Positions 12,031 to 25,368 of a stretch of 64,000 bases of DNA are shown here, in pieces; the first letter of the stretch is position 1; every line of letters begins with the position of its first letter. The position numbers and the translations under genes are program-made. This DNA is from Climacium dendroides (taxonomy: Eukaryota > Streptophyta > Bryopsida > Hypnales > Climaciaceae): positions 868,001-932,000 of the forward strand of contig CATNNA010000005.1 in the NCBI GenBank assembly GCA_950106755.1, written 5' to 3'. The notes below the pieces were generated by a model that was given only the letters and a program-made list of their open reading frames with translations, searched no databases and had not been told where the DNA came from.

Positions 12031-15000
12031 CATAGAGAGTGTAGGAAAGCAATAGGCTGGGTTGTCTTAAAATTAAGTTTTTCCATGAATCCTAATTATT
12101 TTGAACAATTGCAACTTGTGTGTTACGTTTTTGGACATGCTTGCACGTCAAACCGATATAATTTATTGGTTTGGGTTTTATTAAATACAGCATGATTTCT
12201 AGAGTATTTGGTTTGAAATCCATTTCAAATGTCAAAGACAGTGTAGGAAAGCAATAGGCTGGGTTGTCTTAAAATTAAGTTTTTCCATGAATCCTAAATA
12301 TTTTGAACAATTGCAACTTGTGTGTTACGTTTTTGGACATGCTTGCACGTCAAACCGATATAATTTATTGGTTTGGTTTGTATTAAATACACCACGATTT
12401 CTAGAGTATTTGTTTTGAAATCCATATCAAATGAAGAAGACAGTGTAGAAATGCAATAGGCTCGTTTGTCCTAAAATTAAGTTTTTCCATGAATCCTAAT
12501 TATTTTGAACAATTGCAATTTGTGTATTACGTTTTTGGACATGCTTGCACGTCAAACCGATATAATTTATTGGTTTGGTTTGTATTAAATACAACACGAT
12601 TTCTAGAGTATTTGTTTTGAAATCCATATCAAATGAAGAAGACACTGTAGGAAAGCAATAGACTGGTTTGTCTTAAAATTAAGTTTTTCCATGAATCCTA
12701 ATTATTTTGAACAATTGCAACTTGTGTGTTACGTTTTTGGACATGCTTGCACGTCAAACCGATATAATTTATTGGTTTGGTTTGTATTAAATACAGCACG
12801 ATTTCTAGAGTATTTGTTTTGAAATCCATATCAAATGAAGAAGACACTGTACAAATGCAATAGGCTGGATTCTCTTGAAGTTAAGTTTTTCCATGACTCC
12901 TAGTAAAATTTTGAACAATTGCAACTTGTGTGTTACGTTTTTGGACATGCTTGCACGTCAAACCGATATAATTTATTGGTTTGGTTTGTATTAAATACAC
13001 CCCGATTTCTAGAGTATTTGTTTTGAAATCCATATCAAATGAAGAAGACACTGTAGGAAAGCATTAGACTGGTTTGTCTTAGAGTTAAGTTTTTCCATGA
13101 ATCCTAATTATTTTGAACAATTGCAACTTGTGTGTTACGTTTTTGGACATGCTTGCACGTCAAACCGATATAATTTATTGGTTTGGGTTTTATTAAATAC
13201 AGCATGATTTCTAAAGTATTTGGTTTGAAATCCATTTCAAATGTCAAAGACAGTGTAGGAAAGCAATAGGCTGGGTTGTCTTAAAATTAAGTTTTTCCAT
13301 GAATCCTAATTATTTTGAACAATTGCAACTTGTGTGTTACGTTTCTGGACATGCTTGCACGTTAACCCAATATAATTTATTGGTTTGGGTTTTATTAAAT
13401 ACAGCATGATTTCTAGAGTATTTGGTTTGAAATCCATTTCAAATGACGAAGACAGTGGAGGAAAGCAATAGGCTGGTTTGTCTTAAAATTAAGTTTTTCA
13501 ATTAATTCTAATTATTTTGAACAATTGCAACTTGTGTGTTACGTTTCTGGACATGCTTGCACGTCAAACCGATATAATTTATTGGTTTGGGTTTTATTAA
13601 ATACAGCATGATTTCTAAAGTATTTGGTTTGAAATCCATTTCAAATGTCAAAGACAGTGTAGGAAAGCAATAGGCTGGGTTGTCTTAAAATTAAGTTTTT
13701 CCATGAATCCTAATTATTTTGAACAATTGCAACTTGTGTGTTACGTTTCTGGACATGCTTGCACGTTAACCCAATATAATTTATTGGTTTGGGTTTTATT
13801 AAATACAGCATGATTTCTAGAGTATTTGGTTTGAAATCCATTTCAAATGACGAAGACAGTGGAGGAAAGCAATAGGCTGGTTTGTCTTAAAATTAAGTTT
13901 TTCAATTAATTCTAATTATTTTGAACAATTGCAACTTGTGTGTTACGTTTCTGGACATGCTTGCACGTCAAACCGATATAGTTTATTGGTTTGGGTTTTA
14001 TTAAATACACCAAAATTTCTAGAGTATTTGTTTTGAAATCCATATCAAATGAAGAAGACACTGTAGGAAAGCAATAGACTCGGTTGTCTTAAAGTTAAGT
14101 TTTTCCATGAATCCTAATTATTTTGAACAATTGCAACTTGTGTGTTATGTTTTTGGACATGCTTGCACGTCAAACCGATATAGTTTATTGGTTTGGGTTT
14201 TATTAAATACAGCATGATTTCTAGAGTATTTGTTTTGAAATCCATATCAAATGAAGAAGACACTGTAGGAAAGCATTAGACTGGGTTGTCTTAAAATTAA
14301 GTTTTTCCATGAATCCTAAATATTTTGAACAATTGCAACTTCTGTGTTACGTTTTTGGATATGCTTGCACGTCAAACCGATATAATTTATTTGTTTGGTT
14401 TGTATTAAATACAGCATGATTTCTAGAGTATTTGTTTTGAAATCCATTTCAAATGAAGAAGACAGTGTAGGAAAGCAATAGGCTGGTTTCTCTTAAAGTT
14501 AAGTTTTTCCATGAATCCTAAATATTTTGAACAATTGCAACTTCTGTGTTACGTTTTTGGACATGCTTGCACGTCAAACCGATATAATTTATTGGTTTGG
14601 TTTGTATTAAATACACCACGATTTCTAGAGTATTTTTTTTGAAATCCATTTCAAATGAAGAAGACAGTGTAGGAAAGCAATAGACTGGGTTGTCTTAAAA
14701 TTAAGTTTTTCCATGAATCCTAAATATTTTGATCAATTGCAACTTGTGTGTTACGTTTTTGGACATGCTTGCACGTCAAACCGATATAATTTATTGGTTT
14801 GGGTTTTATTAAATACAGCATGATTTCTAGAGTATTTGTTTTGAAATCCATTTCAAATGAAGAAGAGAGTGTAGGAAAGCAATAGGCTGGTTTGTCTTAA
14901 AATTAAGTTCTTCCATGAATCCTCATTATTTTGAACAATTGCAACTTGTGTGTTCTGTTTTTGGACATGCTTGCACGTCAAACCGATATAATTTATTGGT

Positions 15001-15668
15001 TTGGGTTTTATTAAATCCAGCATGATTTCTAGAGTATTTGTTTTGAAATCCATATCAAATGAAGAAGACACTGTAGGAAAGCAATAGACTGGGTTGTCTT
15101 AAAATTAAGTTTTTCCATGAATCCTAATTATTTTGAACAATTGCAACTTCTGTGTTACGTTTTTGGACATGCTTGCACGTCAAACCGATATAATTTATTG
15201 GTTTGGGTTTTATTAAATACAGCATGATTTCTAGAGTATTTGTTTTGAAATCCATTTCAAATGAAGAAGAGAGTGTAGGAAAGCAATAGGCTGGTTTGTC
15301 TTAAAATTAAGTTCTTCCATGAATCCTCATTATTTTGAACAATTGCAACTTGTGTGTTCTGTTTTTGGACATGCTTGCACGTCAAACCGATATAATTTAT
15401 TGGTTTGGGTTTTATTAAATCCAGCATGATTTCTAGAGTATTTGTTTTGAAATCCATATCAAATGAAGAAGACACTGTAGGAAAGCAATAGGCTGGTTTG
15501 TCTTAAAATTAAGTTCTTCCATGAATCCTAATTATTTTGAACAATTGCAACTTGTGTGTTATGTTTTTGGACATGCTTGCACGTCAAACCGATATAATTT
15601 ATTGGTTTGGGTTTTATTAAATACAGCATGATTTCTAGAGTATTTGTTTTGAAATCCATTTCAAATGT
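12031..15668. repeat. 21-mer HOR family, copy A (18 monomers, 3,638 bp)
   Basis: The copy is delimited by the 'catagagag' monomers at 12031 and 15669. It follows the family order through 'ggctcgtttgtcc', 'accccgattt', 'gttaacccaat' and 'gtggagg', and has the doubled gtggagg/tctaaag dimer also seen in copy P. Near 14009 it has an odd monomer with 'accaaaatttc' where copies P and B have 'aacatgatttc' and 'caatgtacg'. The 'gaagaagagagtg' dimer occurs twice (near 14863 and 15267, 404 bp apart). The hexamer cassette is missing apart from its first monomer. Confidence 0.85.
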
Positions 15669-18600
15669 CATAGAGAGTGTAGGAAAGCAATAGGCTGGGT
15701 TGTCTTAAAATTAAGTTTTTCCATGAATCCTAATTATTTTGAACAATTGCAACTTGTGTGTTACGTTTTTGGACATGCTTGCACGTCAAACCGATATAAT
15801 TTATTGGTTTGGGTTTTATTAAATACAGCATGATTTCTAGAGTATTTGGTTTGAAATCCATTTCAAATGTCAAAGACAGTGTAGGAAAGCAATAGGCTGG
15901 GTTGTCTTAAAATTAAGTTTTTCCATGAATCCTAAATATTTTGAACAATTGCAACTTGTGTGTTACGTTTTTGGACATGCTTGCACGTCAAACCGATATA
16001 ATTTATTGGTTTGGTTTGTATTAAATACACCACGATTTCTAGAGTATTTGTTTTGAAATCCATATCAAATGAAGAAGACAGTGTAGAAATGCAATAGGCT
16101 CGTTTGTCCTAAAATTAAGTTTTTCCATGAATCCTAATTATTTTGAACAATTGCAATTTGTGTATTACGTTTTTGGACATGCTTGCACGTCAAACCGATA
16201 TAATTTATTGGTTTGGTTTGTATTAAATACAACACGATTTCTAGAGTATTTGTTTTGAAATCCATATCAAATGAAGAAGACACTGTAGGAAAGCAATAGA
16301 CTGGTTTGTCTTAAAATTAAGTTTTTCCATGAATCCTAATTATTTTGAACAATTGCAACTTGTGTGTTACGTTTTTGGACATGCTTGCACGTCAAACCGA
16401 TATAATTTATTGGTTTGGTTTGTATTAAATACAGCACGATTTCTAGAGTATTTGTTTTGAAATCCATATCAAATGAAGAAGACACTGTACAAATGCAATA
16501 GGCTGGATTCTCTTGAAGTTAAGTTTTTCCATGACTCCTAGTAAAATTTTGAACAATTGCAACTTGTGTGTTACGTTTTTGGACATGCTTGCACGTCAAA
16601 CCGATATAATTTATTGGTTTGGTTTGTATTAAATACACCCCGATTTCTAGAGTATTTGTTTTGAAATCCATATCAAATGAAGAAGACACTGTAGGAAAGC
16701 ATTAGACTGGTTTGTCTTAGAGTTAAGTTTTTCCATGAATCCTAATTATTTTGAACAATTGCAACTTGTGTGTTACGTTTTTGGACATGCTTGCACGTCA
16801 AACCGATATAATTTATTGGTTTGGGTTTTATTAAATACAGCATGATTTCTAAAGTATTTGGTTTGAAATCCATTTCAAATGTCAAAGACAGTGTAGGAAA
16901 GCAATAGGCTGGGTTGTCTTAAAATTAAGTTTTTCCATGAATCCTAATTATTTTGAACAATTGCAACTTGTGTGTTACGTTTCTGGACATGCTTGCACGT
17001 TAACCCAATATAATTTATTGGTTTGGGTTTTATTAAATACAGCATGATTTCTAGAGTATTTGGTTTGAAATCCATTTCAAATGACGAAGACAGTGGAGGA
17101 AAGCAATAGGCTGGTTTGTCTTAAAATTAAGTTTTTCAATTAATTCTAATTATTTTGAACAATTGCAACTTGTGTGTTACGTTTCTGGACATGCTTGCAC
17201 GTCAAACCGATATAGTTTATTGGTTTGGGTTTTATTAAATACAACATGATTTCTAGAGTATTTGTTTTGAAATCCATTTCAAGTGAAGAAGACAATGTAC
17301 GAAAGCAATAGGCTGCGTTGTCTTAAACTTAAGTTTTTCCATGAATCCTAATTATTTTGAACAATTGCAACTTGTGTGTTATGTTTTTGGACATGCTTGC
17401 ACGTCAAACCGATATAGTTTATTGGTTTGGGTTTTATTAAATACAGCATGATTTCTAGAGTATTTGTTTTGAAATCCATATCAAATGAAGAAGACACTGT
17501 AGGAAAGCATTAGACTGGGTTGTCTTAAAATTAAGTTTTTCCATGAATCCTAAATATTTTGAACAATTGCAACTTCTGTGTTACGTTTTTGGATATGCTT
17601 GCACGTCAAACCGATATAATTTATTTGTTTGGTTTGTATTAAATACAGCATGATTTCTAGAGTATTTGTTTTGAAATCCATTTCAAATGAAGAAGACAGT
17701 GTAGGAAAGCAATAGGCTGGTTTCTCTTAAAGTTAAGTTTTTCCATGAATCCTAAATATTTTGAACAATTGCAACTTCTGTGTTACGTTTTTGGACATGC
17801 TTGCACGTCAAACCGATATAATTTATTGGTTTGGTTTGTATTAAATACACCACGATTTCTAGAGTATTTTTTTTGAAATCCATTTCAAATGAAGAAGACA
17901 GTGTAGGAAAGCAATAGACTGGGTTGTCTTAAAATTAAGTTTTTCCATGAATCCTAAATATTTTGATCAATTGCAACTTGTGTGTTACGTTTTTGGACAT
18001 GCTTGCACGTCAAACCGATATAATTTATTGGTTTGGGTTTTATTAAATACAGCATGATTTCTAGAGTATTTGTTTTGAAATCCATTTCAAATGAAGAAGA
18101 GAGTGTAGGAAAGCAATAGGCTGGTTTGTCTTAAAATTAAGTTCTTCCATGAATCCTCATTATTTTGAACAATTGCAACTTGTGTGTTCTGTTTTTGGAC
18201 ATGCTTGCACGTCAAACCGATATAATTTATTGGTTTGGGTTTTATTAAATCCAGCATGATTTCTAGAGTATTTGTTTTGAAATCCATATCAAATGAAGAA
18301 GACACTGTAGGAAAGCAATAGACTGGGTTGTCTTAAAATTAAGTTTTTCCATGAATCCTAATTATTTTGAACAATTGCAACTTCTGTGTTACGTTTTTGG
18401 ACATGCTTGCACGTCAAACTGATATAATTTATTGGTTTGGGTTTTATTAAATACAGCATGATTTCTAGAGTATTTGGTTTGAAATCCATTTCAAATGTCA
18501 AAGACAGTGTAGGAAAGCAATAGGCTGGGTTGTGTTAAAATTAAGTTTTTCCATGAATCCTAATTATTTTGAACAATTGCAACTTGTGTGTTACGTTTTT

Positions 18601-19912
18601 GGACATGCTTGCACGTCAAACCGATATAATTTATTGGCTTGGTTTGTATTAAATACACCACGATTTCTAGAGTATTTGTTTTGAAATCCATATCAAATGA
18701 AGAAGACACTGTACAAATGCAATAGGCTGGTTTGTCTTAAAATTAAGTTTTTCCATGAATCCTAATTATTTTGAACAATTGCAACTTATGTGTTACGTTT
18801 TTGGACATGCTTGCACGTCAAACCGATATAATTTATTGGTTTGGTTTGTATTAAATACACCACGATTTCTAGAGTATTAGTTTTGAAATCCATATCAAAT
18901 GAAGAAGACACTGTAGGAAAGCAATAGACTGGTTTGTCTTAGAGTTAAGTTTTTCCATGAATCCTAATTATTTTGAACAATTGCAACTTCTGTGTTACGT
19001 TTTTGGACATGCTTGCACGTCAAACTGATATAATTTATTGGTTTGGGTTTTATTAAATACAGCATGATTTCTAGAGTATTTGGTTTGAAATCCATTTCAA
19101 ATGTCAAAGACAGTGTAGGAAAGCAATAGGCTGGGTTGTCTTAAAATTAAGTTTTTCCATGAATCCTAATTATTTTGAACAATTGCAACTTGTGTGTTAC
19201 GTTTTTGGACATGCTTGCACGTCAAACCGATATAATTTATTGGTTTGGGTTTTATTAAATACAGCATGATTTCTAAAGTATTTGGTTTGAAATCCATTTC
19301 AAATGTCAAAGACAGTGTAGTAAAGCAATAGGCTGGGTTGTCTTAAAATTAAGTTTTTCCATGAATCCTAATTATTTTGAACAATTGCAACTTGTGTGTT
19401 ACGTTTCTGGACATGCTTGCACGTTAACCCAATATAATTTATTGGTTTGGGTTTTATTAAATACAGCATGATTTCTAGAGTATTTGTTTTGAAATCCATT
19501 TCAAATGACGAAGACAGTGGAGGAAAGCAATAGGCTGGTTTGTCTTAAAATTAAGTTTTTCAATTAATTCTAATTATTTTGAACAATTGCAACTTGTGTG
19601 TTACGTTTCTGGACATGCTTGCACGTCAAACCGATATAGTTTATTGGTTTGGGTTTTATTAAATACAACATGATTTCTAGAGTATTTGTTTTGAAATCCA
19701 TTTCAAGTGAAGAAGACAATGTACGAAAGCAATAGGCTGCGTTGTCTTAAACTTAAGTTTTTCCATGAATCCTAATTATTTTGAACAATTGCAACTTGTG
19801 TGTTATGTTTTTGGACATGCTTGCACGTCAAACCGATATAATTTATTGGTTTGGGTTTTATTAAATACAGCATGATTTCTAGAGTATTTGTTTTGAAATC
19901 CATTTCAAATGT
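15669..19912. repeat. 21-mer HOR family, copy B (21 monomers, 4,244 bp)
   Basis: This is the fullest regular copy and serves as the reference. Counting diagnostic monomers between the 'catagagag' markers at 15669 and 19913 gives 21. It has single 'gtggagg' (near 17095) and 'caatgtacg' (near 17293) monomers, then 'gcattagactggg', the T8 monomer, 'gaagaagagagtg' and the whole hexamer cassette, then 'gtggagg' and 'caatgtacg' again. A private change is 'gtagtaaagc' near 19317. The offset to copy C is 4,244 bp. Confidence 0.87.
18201..19372. repeat. Hexamer cassette, copy 3 (inside HOR copy B)
   Basis: This is the same six-monomer order as at 10319, at an offset of about 7,882 bp. Private changes are 'ttattggcttgg' near 18632 and 'gtagtaaagc' near 19317. 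Confidence 0.8.
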
Positions 19913-22052
19913 CATAGAGAGTGTAGGAAAGCAATAGGCTGGGTTGTCTTAAAATTAAGTTTTTCCATGAATCCTAATTATTTTGAACAATTGCAACTTG
20001 TGTGTTACGTTTTTGGACATGCTTGCACGTCAAACCGATATAATTTATTGGTTTGGGTTTTATTAAATACAGCATGATTTCTAGAGTATTTGGTTTGAAA
20101 TCCATTTCAAATGTCAAAGACAGTGTAGGAAAGCAATAGGCTGGGTTGTCTTAAAATTAAGTTTTTCCATGAATCCTAAATATTTTGAACAATTGCAACT
20201 TGTGTGTTACGTTTTTGGACATGCTTGCACGTCAAACCGATATAATTTATTGGTTTGGTTTGTATTAAATACACCACGATTTCTAGAGTATTTGTTTTGA
20301 AATCCATATCAAATGAAGAAGACAGTGTAGAAATGCAATAGGCTCGTTTGTCCTAAAATTAAGTTTTTCCATGAATCCTAATTATTTTGAACAATTGCAA
20401 TTTGTGTATTACGTTTTTGGACATGCTTGCACGTCAAACCGATATAATTTATTGGTTTGGTTTGTATTAAATACAACACGATTTCTAGAGTATTTGTTTT
20501 GAAATCCATATCAAATGAAGAAGACACTGTAGGAAAGCAATAGACTGGTTTGTCTTAAAATTAAGTTTTTCCATGAATCCTAATTATTTTGAACAATTGC
20601 AACTTGTGTGTTACGTTTTTGGACATGCTTGCACGTCAAACCGATATAATTTATTGGTTTGGTTTGTATTAAATACAGCACGATTTCTAGAGTATTTGTT
20701 TTGAAATCCATATCAAATGAAGAAGACACTGTACAAATGCAATAGGCTGGATTCTCTTGAAGTTAAGTTTTTCCATGACTCCTAGTAAAATTTTGAACAA
20801 TTGCAACTTGTGTGTTACGTTTTTGGACATGCTTGCACGTCAAACCGATATAATTTATTGGTTTGGTTTGTATTAAATACACCCCGATTTCTAGAGTATT
20901 TGTTTTGAAATCCATATCAAATGAAGAAGACACTGTAGGAAAGCATTAGACTGGTTTGTCTTAGAGTTAAGTTTTTCCATGAATCCTAATTATTTTGAAC
21001 AATTGCAACTTGTGTGTTACGTTTTTGGACATGCTTGCACGTCAAACCGATATAATTTATTGGTTTGGGTTTTATTAAATACAGCATGATTTCTAAAGTA
21101 TTTGGTTTGAAATCCATTTCAAATGTCAAAGACAGTGTAGGAAAGCAATAGGCTGGGTTGTCTTAAAATTAAGTTTTTCCATGAATCCTAATTATTTTGA
21201 ACAATTGCAACTTGTGTGTTACGTTTCTGGACATGCTTGCACGTTAACCCAATATAATTTATTGGTTTGGGTTTTATTAAATACAGCATGATTTCTAGAG
21301 TATTTGGTTTGAAATCCATTTCAAATGACGAAGACAGTGGAGGAAAGCAATAGGCTGGTTTGTCTTAAAATTAAGTTTTTCAATTAATTCTAATTATTTT
21401 GAACAATTGCAACTTGTGTGTTACGTTTCTGGACATGCTTGCACGTCAAACCGATATAGTTTATTGGTTTGGGTTTTATTAAATACAACATGATTTCTAG
21501 AGTATTTGTTTTGAAATCCATTTCAAGTGAAGAAGACAATGTACGAAAGCAATAGGCTGCGTTGTCTTAAACTTAAGTTTTTCCATGAATCCTAATTATT
21601 TTGAACAATTGCAACTTGTGTGTTATGTTTTTGGACATGCTTGCACGTCAAACCGATATAATTTATTGGTTTGGGTTTTATTAAATACAGCATGATTTCT
21701 AGAGTATTTGTTTTGAAATCCATTTCAAATGTCATAGAGAGTGTAGGAAAGCAATAGGCTGGGTTGTCTTAAAATTAAGTTTTTCCATGAATTCTAATTA
21801 TTTTGAACAATTGCAACTTGTGTGTTACGTTTTTGGACATGCTTGCACGTCAAACCGATATAGTTTATTGGTTTGGGTTTTATTAAATACAGCATGATTT
21901 CTAGAATATTTGTTTTGAAATCCATTTCAAATGTCATAGAGAGTGTAGGAAAGCAATAGGCTGGTTTGTCTTAAAATTAAGTTTTTCCATGAATTCTAAT
22001 TATTTTGAACAATTGCAACTTGTGTGTTACGTTTTTGGACATGCTTGCACGT

Positions 22053-22077
22053 CAAACCAATATAGTTTATTGGTTTG
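22053..22077. repeat. Second dyad, perfect 9-bp form (example)
   Basis: In most monomers 'caaacc' and 'ggtttg' form a 6-bp inverted repeat around the AT-rich 'gatataatttatt'. The monomer at 22053 has 'caaaccaat' facing 'attggtttg', a perfect 9-bp arm with a 7-base loop. The monomer near 62646 has an 8-bp version. Confidence 0.7.
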
Positions 22078-22440
22078 GGTTTTATTAAATACAGCATGAT
22101 TTCTAGAGTATTTGTTTTGAAATCCATTTCAAATGTCATAGAGAGTGTAGGAAAGCAATAGGCTGGGTTGTCTTAAAATTAAGTTTTTCCATGAATTCTA
22201 ATTATTTTGATCAATTGCAACTTGTGTGTTATGTTTTTGGACATGCTTGCACGTCAAACCGATATAATTTATTGGTTTGGGTTTTATTAAATACAGCATG
22301 ATTTCTAGAGTATTTGTTTTGAAATCCATTTCAAATGAAGAAGAGAGTGTAGGAAAGCAATAGGCTGGTTTGTCTTAAAATTAAGTTCTTCCATGAATCC
22401 TCATTATTTTGAACAATTGCAACTTGTGTGTTCTGTTTTT

Positions 22441-23652
22441 GGACATGCTTGCACGTCAAACCGATATAATTTATTGGTTTGGGTTTTATTAAATCCAGCA
22501 TGATTTCTAGAGTATTTGTTTTGAAATCCATATCAAATGAAGAAGACACTGTAGGAAAGCAATAGACTGGGTTGTCTTAAAATTAAGTTTTTCCATGAAT
22601 CCTAATTATTTTGAACAATTGCAACTTCTGTGTTACGTTTTTGGACATGCTTGCACGTCAAACTGATATAATTTATTGGTTTGGGTTTTATTAAATACAG
22701 CATGATTTCTAGAGTATTTGGTTTGAAATCCATTTCAAATGTCAAAGACAGTGTAGGAAACCAATAGGCTGGGTTGTGTTAAAATTAAGTTTTTCCATGA
22801 ATCCTAATTATTTTGAACAATTGCAACTTGTGTGTTACGTTTTTGGACATGCTTGCACGTCAAACCGATATAATTTATTGGTTTGGTTTGTATTAAATAC
22901 ACCACGATTTCTAGAGTATTTGTTTTGAAATCCATATCAAATGAAGAAGACACTGTAGAAATGCAATAGGCTGGTTTGTCTTAAAATTAAGTTTTTCCAT
23001 GAATCCTAATTATTTTGAACAATTGCAACTTATGTGTTACGTTTTTGGACATGCTTGCACGTCAAACCGATATAATTTATTGGTTTGGTTTGTATTAAAT
23101 ACACCACGATTTCTAGAGTATTAGTTTTGAAATCCATATCAAATGAAGAAGACACTGTAGGAAAGCAATAGACTGGTTTGTCTTAGAGTTAAGTTTTTCC
23201 ATGAATCCTAATTATTTTGAACAATTGCAACTTCTGTGTTACGTTTTTGGACATGCTTGCACGTCAAACTGATATAATTTATTGGTTTGGGTTTTATTAA
23301 ATACAGCATGATTTCTAGAGTATTTGGTTTGAAATCCATTTCAAATGTCAAAGACAGTGTAGGAAAGCAATAGGCTGGGTTGTCTTAAAATTAAGTTTTT
23401 CCATGAATCCTAATTATTTTGAACAATTGCAACTTGTGTGTTACGTTTTTGGACATGCTTGCACGTCAAACCGATATAATTTATTGGTTTGGGTTTTATT
23501 AAATACAGCATGATTTCTAAAGTATTTGGTTTGAAATCCATTTCAAATGTCAAAGACAGTGTAGGAAAGCAATAGGCTGGGTTGTCTTAAAATTAAGTTT
23601 TTCCATGAATCCTAATTATTTTGAACAATTGCAACTTGTGTGTTACGTTTCT
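22441..23652. repeat. Hexamer cassette, copy 4, first unit of a 1,212-bp tandem duplication
   Basis: The unit starts at 'ggacatgcttgcacgtc' just before 'aaatccagcatg' and is followed immediately by another copy at an offset of exactly 1,212 bp (6 x 202). The two units share private variants not found in copies 2 and 3: 'gaaaccaatagg' (near 22757 and 23969) and 'gtagaaatgc' in place of 'gtacaaatgc' (near 22955 and 24167). Confidence 0.92.
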
Positions 23653-24864
23653 GGACATGCTTGCACGTCAAACCGATATAATTTATTGGTTTGGGTTTTA
23701 TTAAATCCAGCATGATTTCTAGAGTATTTGTTTTGAAATCCATATCAAATGAAGAAGACACTGTAGGAAAGCAATAGACTGGGTTGTCTTAAAATTAAGT
23801 TTTTCCATGAATCCTAATTATTTTGAACAATTGCAACTTCTGTGTTACGTTTTTGGACATGCTTGCACGTCAAACTGATATAATTTATTGGTTTGGGTTT
23901 TATTAAATACAGCATGATTTCTAGAGTATTTGGTTTGAAATCCATTTCAAATGTCAAAGACAGTGTAGGAAACCAATAGGCTGGGTTGTGTTAAAATTAA
24001 GTTTTTCCATGAATCCTAATTATTTTGAACAATTGCAACTTGTGTGTTACGTTTTTGGACATGCTTGCACGTCAAACCGATATAATTTATTGGTTTGGTT
24101 TGTATTAAATACACCACGATTTCTAGAGTATTTGTTTTGAAATCCATATCAAATGAAGAAGACACTGTAGAAATGCAATAGGCTGGTTTGTCTTAAAATT
24201 AAGTTTTTCCATGAATCCTAATTATTTTGAACAATTGCAACTTATGTGTTACGTTTTTGGACATGCTTGCACGTCAAACCGATATAATTTATTGGTTTGG
24301 TTTGTATTAAATACACCACGATTTCTAGAGTATTAGTTTTGAAATCCATATCAAATGAAGAAGACACTGTAGGAAAGCAATAGACTGGTTTGTCTTAGAG
24401 TTAAGTTTTTCCATGAATCCTAATTATTTTGAACAATTGCAACTTCTGTGTTACGTTTTTGGACATGCTTGCACGTCAAACTGATATAATTTATTGGTTT
24501 GGGTTTTATTAAATACAGCATGATTTCTAGAGTATTTGGTTTGAAATCCATTTCAAATGTCAAAGACAGTGTAGGAAAGCAATAGGCTGGGTTGTCTTAA
24601 AATTAAGTTTTTCCATGAATCCTAATTATTTTGAACAATTGCAACTTGTGTGTTACGTTTTTGGACATGCTTGCACGTCAAACCGATATAATTTATTGGT
24701 TTGGGTTTTATTAAATACAGCATGATTTCTAAAGTATTTGGTTTGAAATCCATTTCAAATGTCAAAGACAGTGTAGGAAAGCAATAGGCTGGGTTGTCTT
24801 AAAATTAAGTTTTTCCATGAATCCTAATTATTTTGAACAATTGCAACTTGTGTGTTACGTTTCT
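23653..24864. repeat. Hexamer cassette, copy 5, second unit of the 1,212-bp duplication
   Basis: This is the direct tandem partner of 22441-23652 and is indistinguishable from it on reading. After it the array returns to 'gttaacccaat' (near 24879) and 'gtggagg', as in HOR copy B. It holds the last left-class monomers ('ggtttgtatt' near 24299 and 'catatcaaatg' near 24350) in the window. Confidence 0.92.
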
Positions 24865-25368
24865 GGACATGCTTGCACGTTAACCCAATATAATTTATTG
24901 GTTTGGGTTTTATTAAATACAGCATGATTTCTAGAGTATTTGTTTTGAAATCCATTTCAAATGACGAAGACAGTGGAGGAAAGCAATAGGCTGGTTTGTC
25001 TTAAAATTAAGTTTTTCAATTAATTCTAATTATTTTGAACAATTGCAACTTGTGTGTTACGTTTCTGGACATGCTTGCACGTCAAACCGATATAGTTTAT
25101 TGGTTTGGGTTTTATTAAATACAACATGATTTCTAGAGTATTTGTTTTGAAATCCATTTCAAGTGAAGAAGACAATGTACGAAAGCAATAGGCTGCGTTG
25201 TCTTAAACTTAAGTTTTTCCATGAATCCTAATTATTTTGAACAATTGCAACTTGTGTGTTATGTTTTTGGACATGCTTGCACGTCAAACCGATATAATTT
25301 ATTGGTTTGGGTTTTATTAAATACAGCATGATTTCTAGAGTATTTGTTTTGAAATCCATTTCAAATGT

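Larger units (their letters stand above)
153..20800. repeat. 204-bp length-variant monomers (eleven)
   Basis: Eleven monomers carry 'gactcctagtataat' or 'gactcctagtaaaat' where the usual form is 'gaatcctaattat', a net gain of 2 bp. They start this motif at 153, 761, 2177, 2583, 3797, 4203, 6225, 8651, 12895, 16533 and 20777. None occurs after 20.8 kb. The '-taaaat' form always travels with 'ggctggattctcttgaag'. The length class is therefore a usable tag for HOR phase in the left third. Confidence 0.9.
19913..25368. repeat. 21-mer HOR family, copy C (27 monomers, 5,456 bp)
   Basis: This copy is copy B plus six monomers, added by the clean 1,212-bp tandem duplication at 22441-24864. Relative to B it also has a block swap. 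The monomers at about 21733, 21940 and 22140 are all of the 'gtcatagagag' type, while the matching positions in B (near 17490, 17690 and 17890) are 'gcattagactggg', 'ggctggtttctct' and the T8 monomer. The number of monomers is unchanged by the swap. The copy ends at the 'catagagag' marker at 25369. Confidence 0.85.
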
